Below, one piece after another: positions 1-9,420 of a DNA stretch of 64,000 nt (position 1 is its first letter; every line of letters begins with the position of its first letter). Where the stretch lies: the NCBI GenBank assembly GCA_964490845.1, contig CAZBED010000001.1, positions 1 to 64,000 on the forward strand, in the 5' to 3' direction. The notes below the pieces were generated by a model. It was not told the origin of the DNA. It saw only the letters and a list, made by a program, of their open reading frames with translations, and did no database searches. The translations under genes and the position numbers were made by a program. The stretch is from JADJSS01 sp964490845 (GTDB lineage: Bacteria; Bacteroidota; Bacteroidia; Chitinophagales; JADIYW01).

Positions 1-2767
1 CCGGTGTGGTCGCAGGGTTACCGCTTAAACCACCTGTCCAGCTATATGTGCTCGCTCCTCCACCTGTTAAGGTGGCTGTCTGGCCTGCACAGATTGACGG
101 GGAGTTCACCGTAACCGTTGGTTTTGATTTCACTCGTATCGTTTTGGTCGCAGGCGTACTTGCCGTTCCACCTTTGTAAGCCACTAGACTTATCGTATAG
201 GTACCTACCGTATTAAATACGGATGTTACCGTTGTCGTTGAAGTAGATGTCGATGGAGTACCTCCATTTATCGTCCACCTCACTGAATCAGGAGATCCGC
301 TCGATGCCGTTGACGTATTCGTAAAAGTCAAACTGCCTCCTATACAGACCGCTGTATCACTCATCGTAAAGGAGGCGGTAGCAGTAGGGGTTACAGTACA
401 TGAAGGCGGCATGTCAAATTTTGCCGTCTGGTCACGTCCATTATTTGCGGAACCTTGTAAGGCAGTATATCCCATACCTCTTCGGGCAAATGCTGACCAA
501 ATTTCGCATTTATCAGCATAACCATAAAGGGTGGAGTCCGCTTTCAATATGGCATTTCTATAATCCAGGAATCCACCACTACATGGTTGTAATTTTAACC
601 CTTCTAAAACCAGCTTAATTGCCCTGTTATTTCCGGCAGTGCCGTTGTATAAATCTGAACTGTATCCATATTTGTCAATTAAATTCCAGTACATATCCCA
701 AATGACAGCGCACCAAACCTCTCCTAGTGTATGCACCTCCGGCCCTAAAATAGTACCGCCTGTTGCATCCGGAATAGAAGCTAAATCAGCATAAGTCCAA
801 GGGTTTATAGACATATCATAAGAGTAAGGATATACTCTGATTCCATCTCCCGTAGTTGCTTGTCCAAAAACATAAGTACCCATACCACGAGCGGTGTTTT
901 TGGTATCAGAAGCTTTGTGTGTTACAGCCAATGCAAAGAAGTCACTCCATCCTTCACCGGCCTGTTCTGCATTTCCAAGACAAGAACTGTTAGACGGACC
1001 ACCTGCCAACCGGGTGGATATACCATGACCATATTCGTGTGCAACAATGCCGTTATCCAAATCTCCGTCTACTTTCAAGCAAGCGTTGTTAGTCATATTC
1101 ACTATGGCTGTAGCTATATTATTTCTCAGTATCTGCCCGGTCGCATACGTAACAAATACAGCCGGAATAGTCACTAAAGTACCATTAGTACCGGATGCCA
1201 TGGTAACCAAGCTATCACCTGCAGACTGACGATTGATAATAATTACACCAATAGCGCCGGCTTGCTGAGCGTAGTAAACTTTTTCAGAGAAATTACAAGT
1301 ACCTCTGTCAATCAAGGCAATCTTTCCGGATACAGAAGAACCGTTAGATACGGTGCTACATACATAAGAAGTGGGTGTAGAGCCGTTACTGATTGCGTTT
1401 ACAATTGAACCTGTGATGTTATAAGCACATGGGCCAAAATTCGCCGGACGACATGCATAATTTCCAGCAATACCGGCAGGTTGGTTAACCGTAAGCGTAG
1501 GCACGGCGCCATTGCTCCACAAATACATCTGCATACGTGGTTTTTGTCCGTCTACCGGGGTACTGAAATTCGCATTATCCGTACCGCTTCCATCGTGTGC
1601 TTCTGCAAAAACAAAGTCCGTTGCTGTGCCACCTCTGCCATAATTACTGGACTGGAAATTTCCGGCAGCTTCCGTAAAGCCATATTTATAAAAAATATCG
1701 TGCATCATATTATTCATATAAAACAACTGAGTTACAGCTGCTTTTGCATTTGTTGCACTATCCATTCTAAAATTAAAATCAATCGAATAATCAAAAACCA
1801 ACGATGCACCTGCATCGGGTTGGGAACCTGCATCAATAATATTATTGGCATCCACATCCTGATAAGCACTGACGTTATTTCCACGTGTAAATGTAAATTC
1901 AGCACCTGCCGAACCATTTGTATCGTGCCAGCCATAAGGAGAAGCTGTTAAATCCCAAGGGTCAGATATTAACTGACGGGGGCCAAAAGATGGCGCTTCC
2001 ACATTATAAGGATACACCCTGTATTGCGCCACTGCTAATTGCTGGTCATCGGGGCCATTACCTAACCTTTCATTTTGCCCGTTGGGATTAGGAATATTAT
2101 CATAAACTGATGATGCAGCACCAAACATCCCGGGCTCCACTTTACAATGTACCACCTCATCTGTTTTCCTGATCAACTCGCCTGAATTAGCGTCAATGGC
2201 GTATGTCCAGATATGGTTATGACCTAATTCTTCAATATAAACTTCCCAAGCCAGTCTGATTTTGTCTTTATCATCTGTATAGAAGAGTTTTTTCACATAA
2301 ATGGGTTCATCCGTCAGGCTGTTTACCGGTTTAAATACCATGTCATTCGCACTGTTCATTTTTTCAAGATTGAACGCACCGATTGCTGTTGAATTCATCA
2401 ACGACGCGACTCTCCTTAAGGCATCTTCCGGTTTCAGGGAAGCATCCACCGTATTCACTTTGGAAGCTAAATCCACCACGCCATTAGACGTATTGTAGAT
2501 TAATTTTCCGTCTTTGTAGTGAAGTGCAATAGAGCTGTTTTTTAAACCAATGCCGTTTACACATTGCTGAAACCAGATATGTGTAATTCCTGTAGTGACA
2601 TCCGCGTATTCATCGGATACGCGCAAGTTCGCAATGTCGTTGTCAGACAATGCAAATTCTGTTTTTTTAGATTGGATGTATTTGATAGCATCATTTTTGA
2701 CACTGCCTGCAAATAGGCAAAATACAAGGGAAACTAACATTGGAGTTAGTAAAATTCTCTTTATCAT
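1..2767 (-). CDS. secreted M36 (fungalysin-like) metallopeptidase, 3' end cut by the window edge
   Basis: Open from an ATG at 2765-2767 to the left edge (922 codons, no stop). The N-terminus (MIKRILL..., hydrophobic, small residues) looks like a signal peptide, so the enzyme is probably exported. An FTP/PepSY-like propeptide region covers roughly residues 30-200. The zinc site HEYGHG lies near residue 573 (about nt 1035-1050) and the second ligand region GEGWSDFF about 25 residues later, which is the M36 pattern. A PA domain (GKIALIDRGTCNFSEK) is inserted before the zinc site at about residues 455-525. After the catalytic part come a PKD-like domain (about 790-860) and a further Ig-like stretch with SICAGQTATL at the edge. 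In this phylum such tandem domains usually end in a T9SS sorting tail, but that part is outside the window. Role inferred: extracellular protein degradation. Confidence 0.9.
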   Translation of the reverse strand, partial: MIKRILLTPMLVSLVFCLFAGSVKNDAIKYIQSKKTEFALSDNDIANLRVSDEYADVTTGITHIWFQQCVNGIGLKNSSIALHYKDGKLIYNTSNGVVDLASKVNTVDASLKPEDALRRVASLMNSTAIGAFNLEKMNSANDMVFKPVNSLTDEPIYVKKLFYTDDKDKIRLAWEVYIEELGHNHIWTYAIDANSGELIRKTDEVVHCKVEPGMFGAASSVYDNIPNPNGQNERLGNGPDDQQLAVAQYRVYPYNVEAPSFGPRQLISDPWDLTASPYGWHDTNGSAGAEFTFTRGNNVSAYQDVDANNIIDAGSQPDAGASLVFDYSIDFNFRMDSATNAKAAVTQLFYMNNMMHDIFYKYGFTEAAGNFQSSNYGRGGTATDFVFAEAHDGSGTDNANFSTPVDGQKPRMQMYLWSNGAVPTLTVNQPAGIAGNYACRPANFGPCAYNITGSIVNAISNGSTPTSYVCSTVSNGSSVSGKIALIDRGTCNFSEKVYYAQQAGAIGVIIINRQSAGDSLVTMASGTNGTLVTIPAVFVTYATGQILRNNIATAIVNMTNNACLKVDGDLDNGIVAHEYGHGISTRLAGGPSNSSCLGNAEQAGEGWSDFFALAVTHKASDTKNTARGMGTYVFGQATTGDGIRVYPYSYDMSINPWTYADLASIPDATGGTILGPEVHTLGEVWCAVIWDMYWNLIDKYGYSSDLYNGTAGNNRAIKLVLEGLKLQPCSGGFLDYRNAILKADSTLYGYADKCEIWSAFARRGMGYTALQGSANNGRDQTAKFDMPPSCTVTPTATASFTMSDTAVCIGGSLTFTNTSTASSGSPDSVRWTINGGTPSTSTSTTTVTSVFNTVGTYTISLVAYKGGTASTPATKTIRVKSKPTVTVNSPSICAGQTATLTGGGASTYSWTGGLSGNPATTP

Positions 2768-2946
2768 CTTAGTTGGCTTTATTAATGTAAATTTACTAAT
2801 TAATAAACATTAACCAATACAAATTGGCTGTGTGGATAAAAATTAATCATTCAGAAATATTTAGAATTTACTGATAATTAATCAATTACATTGTTTTGGC
2901 ATCCAAAAACGTGGCTAATATTCTGAAAAATAAAGGATTATAATTA

Positions 2947-5928
2947 TCAGACCACCACGTTGATAATGCGGCCAGCGACGACAATAAACTTTTTAGGATG
3001 TTTCCCTTCCGTAAATTTTAACACTTTCTCGTCTGCAAGTACCAGCTTTTGAATGTCATCATTTGACATATCCAGCGGTATTTCCATATTTGCCCGGTGC
3101 TTGCCATTGATCTGAATGGGATAATTAAAAGCGGATTCTACCAGATACGCTTCGTTATGAACGGGATACGGAGCATCCGTAACAGAAGAGCCGTTTCCCA
3201 GTTGTGCCCAAAGGACTTCAGCGGTGTGCGGTGCAAACGGAGCTATCAATTTAACCAACTCCTGCAAAACGGATTTGGAAACGGATTTGAATTTGGACAA
3301 ATCATTCACTGCAATCATAAACGTAGATACACAAGTATTGAGACTGAGGTTCTCGATATCCTGATTCACTTTTTTGATTGTCTTATGCAGAATTTTCAAC
3401 TCCTCCTCTGCCGGTGCATTTTCTGAATATTTTACATTTCCAAAATCGTCAAAGAACAAGCGCCAGAATTTGCGGAGAAAATTCGCTGAACCGGAAATAC
3501 CGTTGGTATCCCAGGGCTTTGCGGTGTCTATCGGCCCGAGGAACATTTCATACATGCGGAAGGTATCGGCGCCGTATTGGTCAATGATATGGTCAGGATT
3601 GACGACGTTCCATTTTGACTTAGACATCTTTTCTACTTCGGAAAAAGCGGTAAATTTGTCAGACAATAAGGTTAAATCAAAATTTTTCGCTGAGTAAAAA
3701 TTGTAATCAAAGGCAACGCCTCTTTGGTAATATTTTCTTTGACATAAAAATATTCCGTATTTAAAATCATCATTGAAATCTCTTAATTTATCTAAATCAA
3801 CTTCACCGTTGATATTTACATATTCAATTGGAATATTTAATTCACTAATTACAACACCTGTTCTTTCTGAAAAATCAAAAATATGATCAGAAGATAAATA
3901 AATACACGGATAGATTGTATTAGTTTCTGTGTAAAAATTATCAAAAAAGTCATACCTATTAGAATCTTTATCTGAGAATGTTTCAGTATTACCTACAAAC
4001 TCATTATCAGAATTATCTTTGATTTGAAATCTATAAATTTTTCTACTCACCCCTTGTATCATTCCCTGGTTTACCATTTTTTTGAATGGTTCTTCGGTGC
4101 TTACTTTTCCAATGTCTTTCAGGAATTTATGCCAGAAACGCGAGTACAGTAAATGCCCAACGGCATGCTCACTGCCGCCTACATAGAAATCCACATTTTG
4201 CCAATAATCGGATGCCTCCTTGCTGCAAAACTCTTCCGTATTCTTCGGGTCCATGTAGCGCAGAAAATACCAGGAACTGCCGGCATATCCGGGCATGGTA
4301 TCGGTTTCCATACGGGTTCCTTCACCGTACTGTGTCACCCATTCAGTGGCAGTTGCCAACGGGCTTTCACCGGTACCGGTAGGTTTGTAACTTTCCACTT
4401 TCGGTAGTTTCACCGGCAATTTATCTTCAGGAATAGTATGAATAATTCCATCCTTGTCGTAATAAATCGGGAATGGCTCGCCCCAATAGCGCTGACGGCT
4501 GAAACCTGCATCCCGCATACGGAAATTCACTTTCCCATATCCCAGCTTCTGCTCTTCCAGTTTCTGAATCAGCAAAGCGGTCGCTTCTTTGTACTCTAAT
4601 CCATTGATAAAATCAGAGTTGATGTATTTCCCTTCTTTTGTCGGGTCAGCTTCTGCATCCAGATTCTTCTGCGCATCCAGTATGGCCGGTTTCGGCAAGT
4701 TGAATTTTTCGGCAAACAAATAATCGCGCTGGTCGCCGCTTGGAACCGCCATCACAGCACCTGTTCCATAACCCGCCAACACATAATCCGCGATATAAAC
4801 GGGCACTTCCGCATGAGTAAACGGATGTAAAACATATGCGCCGGTAAACTGACCGGAAACCACTTTCTCCGCCTGCCGTTCAATATCCGACTTTGAGGCG
4901 CACATTTTGATATACACCTCTACATCAGCGGCATATCCGGGAGTTGTAATCTGTTTCACCAATTCGTGTTCCGGTGCAATCACTAAAAATGTTACTCCGA
5001 AAATAGTATCCACCCGTGTCGTAAAAACATCAATTTTCCCGTCATGACCTTTCAGCGGAAAAGAAACCATTGCTCCGGTAGATTTTCCAATCCAGTTGCG
5101 CTGCATATCTTTCATGCTTTCTGTCCACTCAAGTGTATCGAGTCCGTTTAACAGCCTGTCGGCGTAGGCCGTAATACGCAGAAACCATTGTGACATTTTT
5201 TTCTTTTCCACCGGATGTCCCCCGCGCTCCGAAACACCGTTCACTATTTCATCATTAGCCAAAACCGTACCCAATGCCGGACACCAGTTGACAAACGATT
5301 CTTTCTGATAGGCGAGGCGATATTCCATTAATATTTCCTGTTTTTCCAATGGCGTATAATTTTTCCAGTCTTCAGCGGAAAATGCAGGGACATCTGCCCC
5401 GGTATAAGCTGTATTATGATTATTGCCATGCTCTTCAAAATGTTTGATTAAAACAGCAATATTGTAAGCGCGCTGGTTTTTGTAGCAATAAATGGAATTA
5501 TACAACTGAAGGAAAATCCACTGTGTCCATTTATAATATTCCGGCTCGCAGGTAGAAACCTTTCTGTCCCAATCATAAGAAAACCCGATTTTCTTCAACT
5601 GGCTGATATAGGTTTCAATATTCTTTTGGGTGGTGATTTCCGGATGCTGGCCGGTTTGTATGGCATATTGTTCAGCAGGCAAACCAAACGCGTCAAAGCC
5701 CATAGGGTGCAGCACATTAAAACCCTGCATACGTTTGAATCGGGCGTAAATATCGGAAAATATATACCCAAGCGGATGGCCTACATGCAAACCGGCGCCG
5801 CTGGGATAGGGAAACATGTCCAGGACATAATACTTAGGTTTAGAGCTGTCATTGCTGACGTTGTACACTTTCTGGTCATCCCATTTTTTTCTGGCTAATT
5901 CTTCAATTTCTGAAAAGTTGTACTGCAT
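2947..5928 (-). CDS. leuS: leucyl-tRNA synthetase
   Basis: Class I synthetase that charges tRNA-Leu in the cytoplasm, 993 aa against about 860-940 usual in bacteria. The HIGH box is HVGH at residues 48-51 inside YPSGAGLHVGHPLGY, and KMSKS is near residue 767. The CP1 editing domain is present, with TTRVDTIFG and GTGAVMAVPSGDQRDY keeping the conserved Asp. A segment at about residues 170-215, between the catalytic core and NWCPALGTVLANDE, is typical of Bacteroidota LeuRS. The leucine-specific insert before KMSKS is unusually long (about 130 residues, nt about 3640-4060) and strikingly AT-rich compared with both flanks, although the frame stays open and the downstream catalytic and anticodon-binding parts are intact. 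It is a single gene on the minus strand with about 140 bases of upstream spacer. Confidence 0.97.
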   Translation of the reverse strand: MQYNFSEIEELARKKWDDQKVYNVSNDSSKPKYYVLDMFPYPSGAGLHVGHPLGYIFSDIYARFKRMQGFNVLHPMGFDAFGLPAEQYAIQTGQHPEITTQKNIETYISQLKKIGFSYDWDRKVSTCEPEYYKWTQWIFLQLYNSIYCYKNQRAYNIAVLIKHFEEHGNNHNTAYTGADVPAFSAEDWKNYTPLEKQEILMEYRLAYQKESFVNWCPALGTVLANDEIVNGVSERGGHPVEKKKMSQWFLRITAYADRLLNGLDTLEWTESMKDMQRNWIGKSTGAMVSFPLKGHDGKIDVFTTRVDTIFGVTFLVIAPEHELVKQITTPGYAADVEVYIKMCASKSDIERQAEKVVSGQFTGAYVLHPFTHAEVPVYIADYVLAGYGTGAVMAVPSGDQRDYLFAEKFNLPKPAILDAQKNLDAEADPTKEGKYINSDFINGLEYKEATALLIQKLEEQKLGYGKVNFRMRDAGFSRQRYWGEPFPIYYDKDGIIHTIPEDKLPVKLPKVESYKPTGTGESPLATATEWVTQYGEGTRMETDTMPGYAGSSWYFLRYMDPKNTEEFCSKEASDYWQNVDFYVGGSEHAVGHLLYSRFWHKFLKDIGKVSTEEPFKKMVNQGMIQGVSRKIYRFQIKDNSDNEFVGNTETFSDKDSNRYDFFDNFYTETNTIYPCIYLSSDHIFDFSERTGVVISELNIPIEYVNINGEVDLDKLRDFNDDFKYGIFLCQRKYYQRGVAFDYNFYSAKNFDLTLLSDKFTAFSEVEKMSKSKWNVVNPDHIIDQYGADTFRMYEMFLGPIDTAKPWDTNGISGSANFLRKFWRLFFDDFGNVKYSENAPAEEELKILHKTIKKVNQDIENLSLNTCVSTFMIAVNDLSKFKSVSKSVLQELVKLIAPFAPHTAEVLWAQLGNGSSVTDAPYPVHNEAYLVESAFNYPIQINGKHRANMEIPLDMSNDDIQKLVLADEKVLKFTEGKHPKKFIVVAGRIINVVV

Positions 5929-6025
5929 AACTGTTATAAATAGGTCAAAAAATAAAACACGAAATTAGCGAATTGCCTGCACATTCTGATTCTTCGGGTT
6001 TTATGGTATTGTTAGCTTAGACATG

Positions 6026-6047
6026 AAAACCCCGGCACAAGCCGGGG
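6026..6047 (-). terminator. intrinsic terminator downstream of the coiled-coil gene
   Basis: Perfect 7-bp stem CCCCGGC / GCCGGGG with an ACAA loop at 6030-6047. Read on the minus strand it is followed by TTTT. It lies between the stop of the 6073-6462 gene and leuS, so it should end the upstream minus-strand transcript. Confidence 0.75.
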
Positions 6048-6072
6048 TAATAAAAATAATGAAAAAAACTCG

Positions 6073-6462
6073 TTACATCCACTTCGCTACAAAGGTATTC
6101 AAGTCCTTACGCAGCTTGTTGAATAATAACTCAAATGTTTGCACTCTCTCTCTTAAATCGGTATGATCTTCAATTTTTCTGTGGTCGCTGGCTGTTGGAT
6201 TGTCTTCTATATTTTTCACCACATCTCCTTCGCAGACGTTGATATCATGTTTTAAAAGGTCGATTTGTTCTTCCTGAATGATTAATTTATTCTGAAACCG
6301 TTCCACCCATCCATGCATCTCTCTATCAGAATTCTTCATCGATATTTCCTCCAGGCGCTTTTTCATGATTTTCAAATCCTCTTCATAAAAGGAAAGCAGG
6401 TTTTTCCATTCTCTGTGGTCATGGTGTAGTTCAGATAAATACTTTTGTGACGTCATAATCAT
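6073..6462 (-). CDS. small coiled-coil protein of unknown function
   Basis: Product not recognised. About 129 aa from the ATG at 6462 (a second ATG lies two codons later at 6456; a longer form would need a TTG start at 6510). The sequence is strongly charged and helical: HHDHREWKNLLSFYEEDLKIMKKRLEEI, then a second helix around WVERFQNKLIIQEEQIDLLKHDI, and a third near the C-terminus. It looks like a soluble helical-bundle or coiled-coil protein with no signal peptide and no membrane segment. It has its own downstream terminator and a 94-base gap from the next upstream gene, so it is probably a single-gene unit. Reality as a gene is supported by the clean frame, the terminator and the heptad-like pattern. 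Confidence 0.65.
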   Translation of the reverse strand: MIMTSQKYLSELHHDHREWKNLLSFYEEDLKIMKKRLEEISMKNSDREMHGWVERFQNKLIIQEEQIDLLKHDINVCEGDVVKNIEDNPTASDHRKIEDHTDLRERVQTFELLFNKLRKDLNTFVAKWM

Positions 6463-6556
6463 TTTATTTACTACGAAATTGTCATTTAACCGGATAAAAT
6501 AGTATGACAAAAATCATCCCGATAAGTGATTTTTATAAGTTTTGGAAATTTTGCAA

Positions 6557-7219
6557 CTAACGCAGCAAGGCTTTTTCTTCCTGATTCAGGAAAAAATGAG
6601 GATAGTTTTTCTTAAGCAGCATCACAAACATATCGTGCGGAACATCGTGAAACGTACCATAATCACGAAGGTATTCCATGAATATGCCGCCATTGGAGTC
6701 ATACTGCTGAAATATTGAATCATTGACTCCGTCAAATTCCAACGGAGCTACTCCCAAATGGTGACAGAGTTCTATATTGAATGCGGGAGTCGCTTTCACC
6801 CATTTTCCATTTAGGAAAATATCACAGCAGGCGTGAAAGACCAATACATCCGTCTTTAAGGTTTCCATCAGTTTTTCCACGCCAATATGATTTTTTACAT
6901 CAAAAAAACAAAACCGGCTTGGAATACCTGCCGCACGCAAACATGCATTGAGCAGACACGCTTTTTCAATGCAATAGCCACTTTTACTCTCTCTGTTGAA
7001 CAGCGAACTGGCTTTCATCGCTACGTGGCGAAGATCAATATTGTAAGGATTATAACGCCATCCGTCCCGTACCGCGTAATATAACTTTATGGCATTTTTT
7101 GTTTTGTCAACTTCGTTGCCAATGGTATTTTTAACAAAGCGCTGAATGTCGGGTTGCTCACTGTCAATAAAGAAGGTAGGCTGTAAATACAAATCAATTC
7201 CCAAAGACACATTATTCAT
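6557..7219 (-). CDS. transglutaminase-like superfamily protein
   Basis: About 220 aa starting at the ATG at 7217-7219. A longer form would use TTG at 7234 and overlap the -7 box, so the ATG is preferred. The papain-like transglutaminase core is visible: the catalytic Cys in GYCIEKACLLNACLRAAGIPSR (about residue 83) and the His in VFHACCDIFLNGKW (about residue 129). The usual Asp of the W-V-x-x-D-P motif is replaced by Thr (KWVKATPAFN), a variation I recall from small bacterial members of this superfamily. There is no signal peptide, so it is probably cytoplasmic. It is divergent from ftsX, with 77 bases between their starts. The substrate cannot be inferred; it could be a cysteine peptidase or amidase rather than a true transglutaminase. 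Confidence 0.8.
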   Translation of the reverse strand: MNNVSLGIDLYLQPTFFIDSEQPDIQRFVKNTIGNEVDKTKNAIKLYYAVRDGWRYNPYNIDLRHVAMKASSLFNRESKSGYCIEKACLLNACLRAAGIPSRFCFFDVKNHIGVEKLMETLKTDVLVFHACCDIFLNGKWVKATPAFNIELCHHLGVAPLEFDGVNDSIFQQYDSNGGIFMEYLRDYGTFHDVPHDMFVMLLKKNYPHFFLNQEEKALLR

Positions 7220-7223
7220 GACA

Positions 7224-7231
7224 CAAAAGTA
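7224..7231 (-). promoter_or_regulatory. -7 promoter box of the transglutaminase-like gene
   Basis: TACTTTTG on the minus strand, an exact match to the Bacteroidota -7 consensus TAnnTTTG, ends four bases before the ATG at 7219. No clear TTG at -33. The tight spacing implies a leaderless or nearly leaderless mRNA. Confidence 0.55.
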
Positions 7232-7296
7232 CAAAATCGCACAGGCTGTGAATAAAGTAAGAGATTAAGTAATTAAAAAATCCTTATTTTCGTCAC

Positions 7297-8172
7297 ATGT
7301 CAGAAGATTTGCAGCAAAAGATACCGCAAAAACGCAAGCCCAGTTTTGCTTATGCCATCATCAGTATTGCCATGATATTGCTGCTGATTGGGTTATTTTC
7401 CTTTGGTGTTTTTGTCGTTCAAAAAGAAATTAATAAGATAAAAGAAAGTGTACAGATTGACCTTAACTTAAAATCAGACATTACCGAAAATCAGAAGAAA
7501 GCCATTTCTGATTACTTAAAAAAACAAAATTATATTTCCAAAATCACTTATAAAAGTAAAGATGAGGCGGCTGAACAATTCGAACAGGAACTGGGGCAGA
7601 ATTTTCGTGAAATTTTAGGTAGCAACCCGCTATATGATGCTTATATCATCAACCTGAAGGCGGAATTTTCCAATCCTGATTTTGTTAAAGACGTAAAATC
7701 GGCGCTCATCGGGTTACGCGGAGTACAGGAAGTATTTTACTCCGACCTGGCAGTGAGTACCGCTGCACGCACCTTGCGCCCTGTCACCATTGGTGTTGTT
7801 ATCTTAAGTCTTATCATGCTGGTAGTAGCCTTCCTGATTATTGACAATACCATCCGTTTAATGATGTACTCCCAGCGTTTCACCATCCGCAGTATGCAAC
7901 TGATTGGAGCCAATGAGTGGTTTATCATCAAACCCTATATTTTAAAATCCATTATTTCCGGATTAATCAGTTCCGCTATTGCCATCCTGCTTTTAGCCGG
8001 CATCGTCTACTTAACAATTTATAAGTTTTCCGTTCAAATAGAAGGACAGGATTTTGTAACTTTGCTCCTCATCGCTCTCGGATTAATCGGCTTTGGTATT
8101 TTAATTTCCATTACGAGCACCTTCTTAGCGGTCAATAAATACCTCAAGATTAAACTGGACGAACTCTATTAA
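7297..8172 (+). CDS. ftsX: cell division protein FtsX
   Basis: Permease-like partner of FtsE at the division septum that controls peptidoglycan hydrolases; 291 aa, usual for the family. Topology is the FtsX pattern: a cytoplasmic N-terminus, one membrane segment (about residues 18-40), a periplasmic domain of about 120 residues, then three membrane segments near 163-185, 210-238 and 252-278 (FtsX/MacB domain). The MSQRFTIRSMQLIGAN-type loop, conserved in FtsX, sits before the third segment. It opens a plus-strand run with the DUF3098 gene 10 bases after its stop. A TATTTTCG box ends four bases before the ATG. ftsE is not in the window, which is common in this phylum. Confidence 0.93.
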   Translation: MSEDLQQKIPQKRKPSFAYAIISIAMILLLIGLFSFGVFVVQKEINKIKESVQIDLNLKSDITENQKKAISDYLKKQNYISKITYKSKDEAAEQFEQELGQNFREILGSNPLYDAYIINLKAEFSNPDFVKDVKSALIGLRGVQEVFYSDLAVSTAARTLRPVTIGVVILSLIMLVVAFLIIDNTIRLMMYSQRFTIRSMQLIGANEWFIIKPYILKSIISGLISSAIAILLLAGIVYLTIYKFSVQIEGQDFVTLLLIALGLIGFGILISITSTFLAVNKYLKIKLDELY

Positions 8173-8182
8173 ACCTTAAAAA

Positions 8183-8542
8183 ATGGCAAAAAATAAACCG
8201 GTTCAAAAACCGATTCCACAGGCAAAGCAACCTCAACCCGCAGTAAGAAGCGTTTCATCGGCTAATAAAGCGAAAGGCGGCAGTTGGTTTAAAATCCCCA
8301 AAAGCCAGAATGAAGTTTTACTGTTCGACAAAGTCAATTACATTATACTGGGCATCGGTGCCTTACTCATTATCTTAGGTTTTATCTTAATGAGCGGCGG
8401 CAACTCAGACCCGAAGGTATTCAATGAAGCGGAAATCTATTCGTTCCGTAGAATTACCCTGGCTCCTATTGTTGTCATCCTCGGGTTCATCGTGATTATT
8501 GTTGCTATATTGAAAAAACCGGCTTCTGTTACACAAGGTTAA
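8183..8542 (+). CDS. DUF3098 family small membrane protein
   Basis: 119 aa. A basic, Pro/Gln-rich cytoplasmic N-terminus (about 35 residues) is followed by two membrane segments, YIILGIGALLIILGFILMSGG and APIVVILGFIVIIVAIL. The loop between them contains NSDPKVFNEAEIYSFRRI, which is the signature part of DUF3098. Function is unknown. In Bacteroidota this gene is regularly placed between ftsX and uppP, as here (10 bases after ftsX, 73 before uppP), so a role near cell division or cell-wall precursor recycling is plausible but only inferred from position. Confidence 0.9.
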   Translation: MAKNKPVQKPIPQAKQPQPAVRSVSSANKAKGGSWFKIPKSQNEVLLFDKVNYIILGIGALLIILGFILMSGGNSDPKVFNEAEIYSFRRITLAPIVVILGFIVIIVAILKKPASVTQG

Positions 8543-8615
8543 CTATTAGCTGATTCCAGCATGGCTTTTTTGCTTATCAAAAATATTTTTTCATCCGTTC
8601 ACATTTAATCTGACT

Positions 8616-9413
8616 ATGGACATCTTTCATGCCATTGCACTTGCCATCGTTGAAGGACTTACCGAATTCCTTCCCATCTCTTCTACGGGCCATATGATTC
8701 TGACAAGTTCCGTCATGGGCATTGAAAAAGATGAATTTACCAAGCTCTTTGAAATTGCCATTCAACTGGGAGCCATTTTATCTGTGGTCGTATTATACTG
8801 GAAAAAGTTCTTCGATTTCTCCAAATGGCAATTTTACCTGAAGCTCATAGTGGCCGTTATACCGGCACTTGTTTTCGGGAAACTGCTTTCTGACAAAATA
8901 GATGCGTTGCTGGAAAGCCCGACAACAGTTGCCATCAGCTTGCTCGCCGGTGGAATCGTCTTATTATTTATTGATAACCTGTTCCAAAAAGGAGAGATAA
9001 AAGAAGAAAAAGACATCAGTTTTTCTAAAGGATTTATAATCGGATGCTGGCAGTGTCTGGCCATGATTCCGGGAGTGAGCAGGAGTGCCGCGAGTATCAT
9101 CGGAGGCATGCAGCAAAACCTCAGCAGGAATATCGCTGCGGAATTTTCGTTTTTCTTAGCTGTTCCCACCATGGCTGCCGCTACAGGATATAAACTGCTT
9201 AAAACCTTCTCCACACATCCGGAAATACTGAAAGACAAGCATAATTTATATATGCTGGCGCTGGGAAATATGATTGCTTTAATTGTTGCCATGCTTGCCA
9301 TCAAATTCTTTATACGTTTCCTGCAAAAGAACGGATTTAAACTATTCGGATGGTACCGCATTGTGCTTGGAGCAATTGTATTAATTCTTTTACAACTGGG
9401 CATCATCCAATAA
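8616..9413 (+). CDS. uppP: undecaprenyl-diphosphatase (UppP/BacA)
   Basis: Integral membrane phosphatase that converts undecaprenyl pyrophosphate to undecaprenyl phosphate, recycling the lipid carrier of peptidoglycan and other glycans. 265 aa, standard length. The two BacA signatures are present: EGLTEFLPISSTGH at residues 13-26 and PGVSRSAASIIGG from residue 152. Several hydrophobic segments fill the rest of the chain. It lies in the ftsX-DUF3098-uppP-truB-ribF run, 7 bases before truB, so it is probably co-transcribed. Loss or overexpression of this family changes bacitracin tolerance (family knowledge). Confidence 0.96.
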   Translation: MDIFHAIALAIVEGLTEFLPISSTGHMILTSSVMGIEKDEFTKLFEIAIQLGAILSVVVLYWKKFFDFSKWQFYLKLIVAVIPALVFGKLLSDKIDALLESPTTVAISLLAGGIVLLFIDNLFQKGEIKEEKDISFSKGFIIGCWQCLAMIPGVSRSAASIIGGMQQNLSRNIAAEFSFFLAVPTMAAATGYKLLKTFSTHPEILKDKHNLYMLALGNMIALIVAMLAIKFFIRFLQKNGFKLFGWYRIVLGAIVLILLQLGIIQ

Positions 9414-9420
9414 CTAATTT

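Noticed and set aside
1481..1951. 156-codon plus-strand frame with many Cys and Ile
   Set aside because: It lies opposite the M36 peptidase catalytic region, whose frame is well supported by zinc and PA-domain motifs.
2768..2946. Small gene or regulatory RNA between the M36 peptidase and leuS
   Set aside because: The region is AT-rich with partial palindromes but no frame, terminator or convincing structure; it is probably only the promoter region of the peptidase gene.
3097..4407. Long open frames on the plus strand inside leuS
   Set aside because: They are shadows of the clear LeuRS frame, have no family motif and no promoter.
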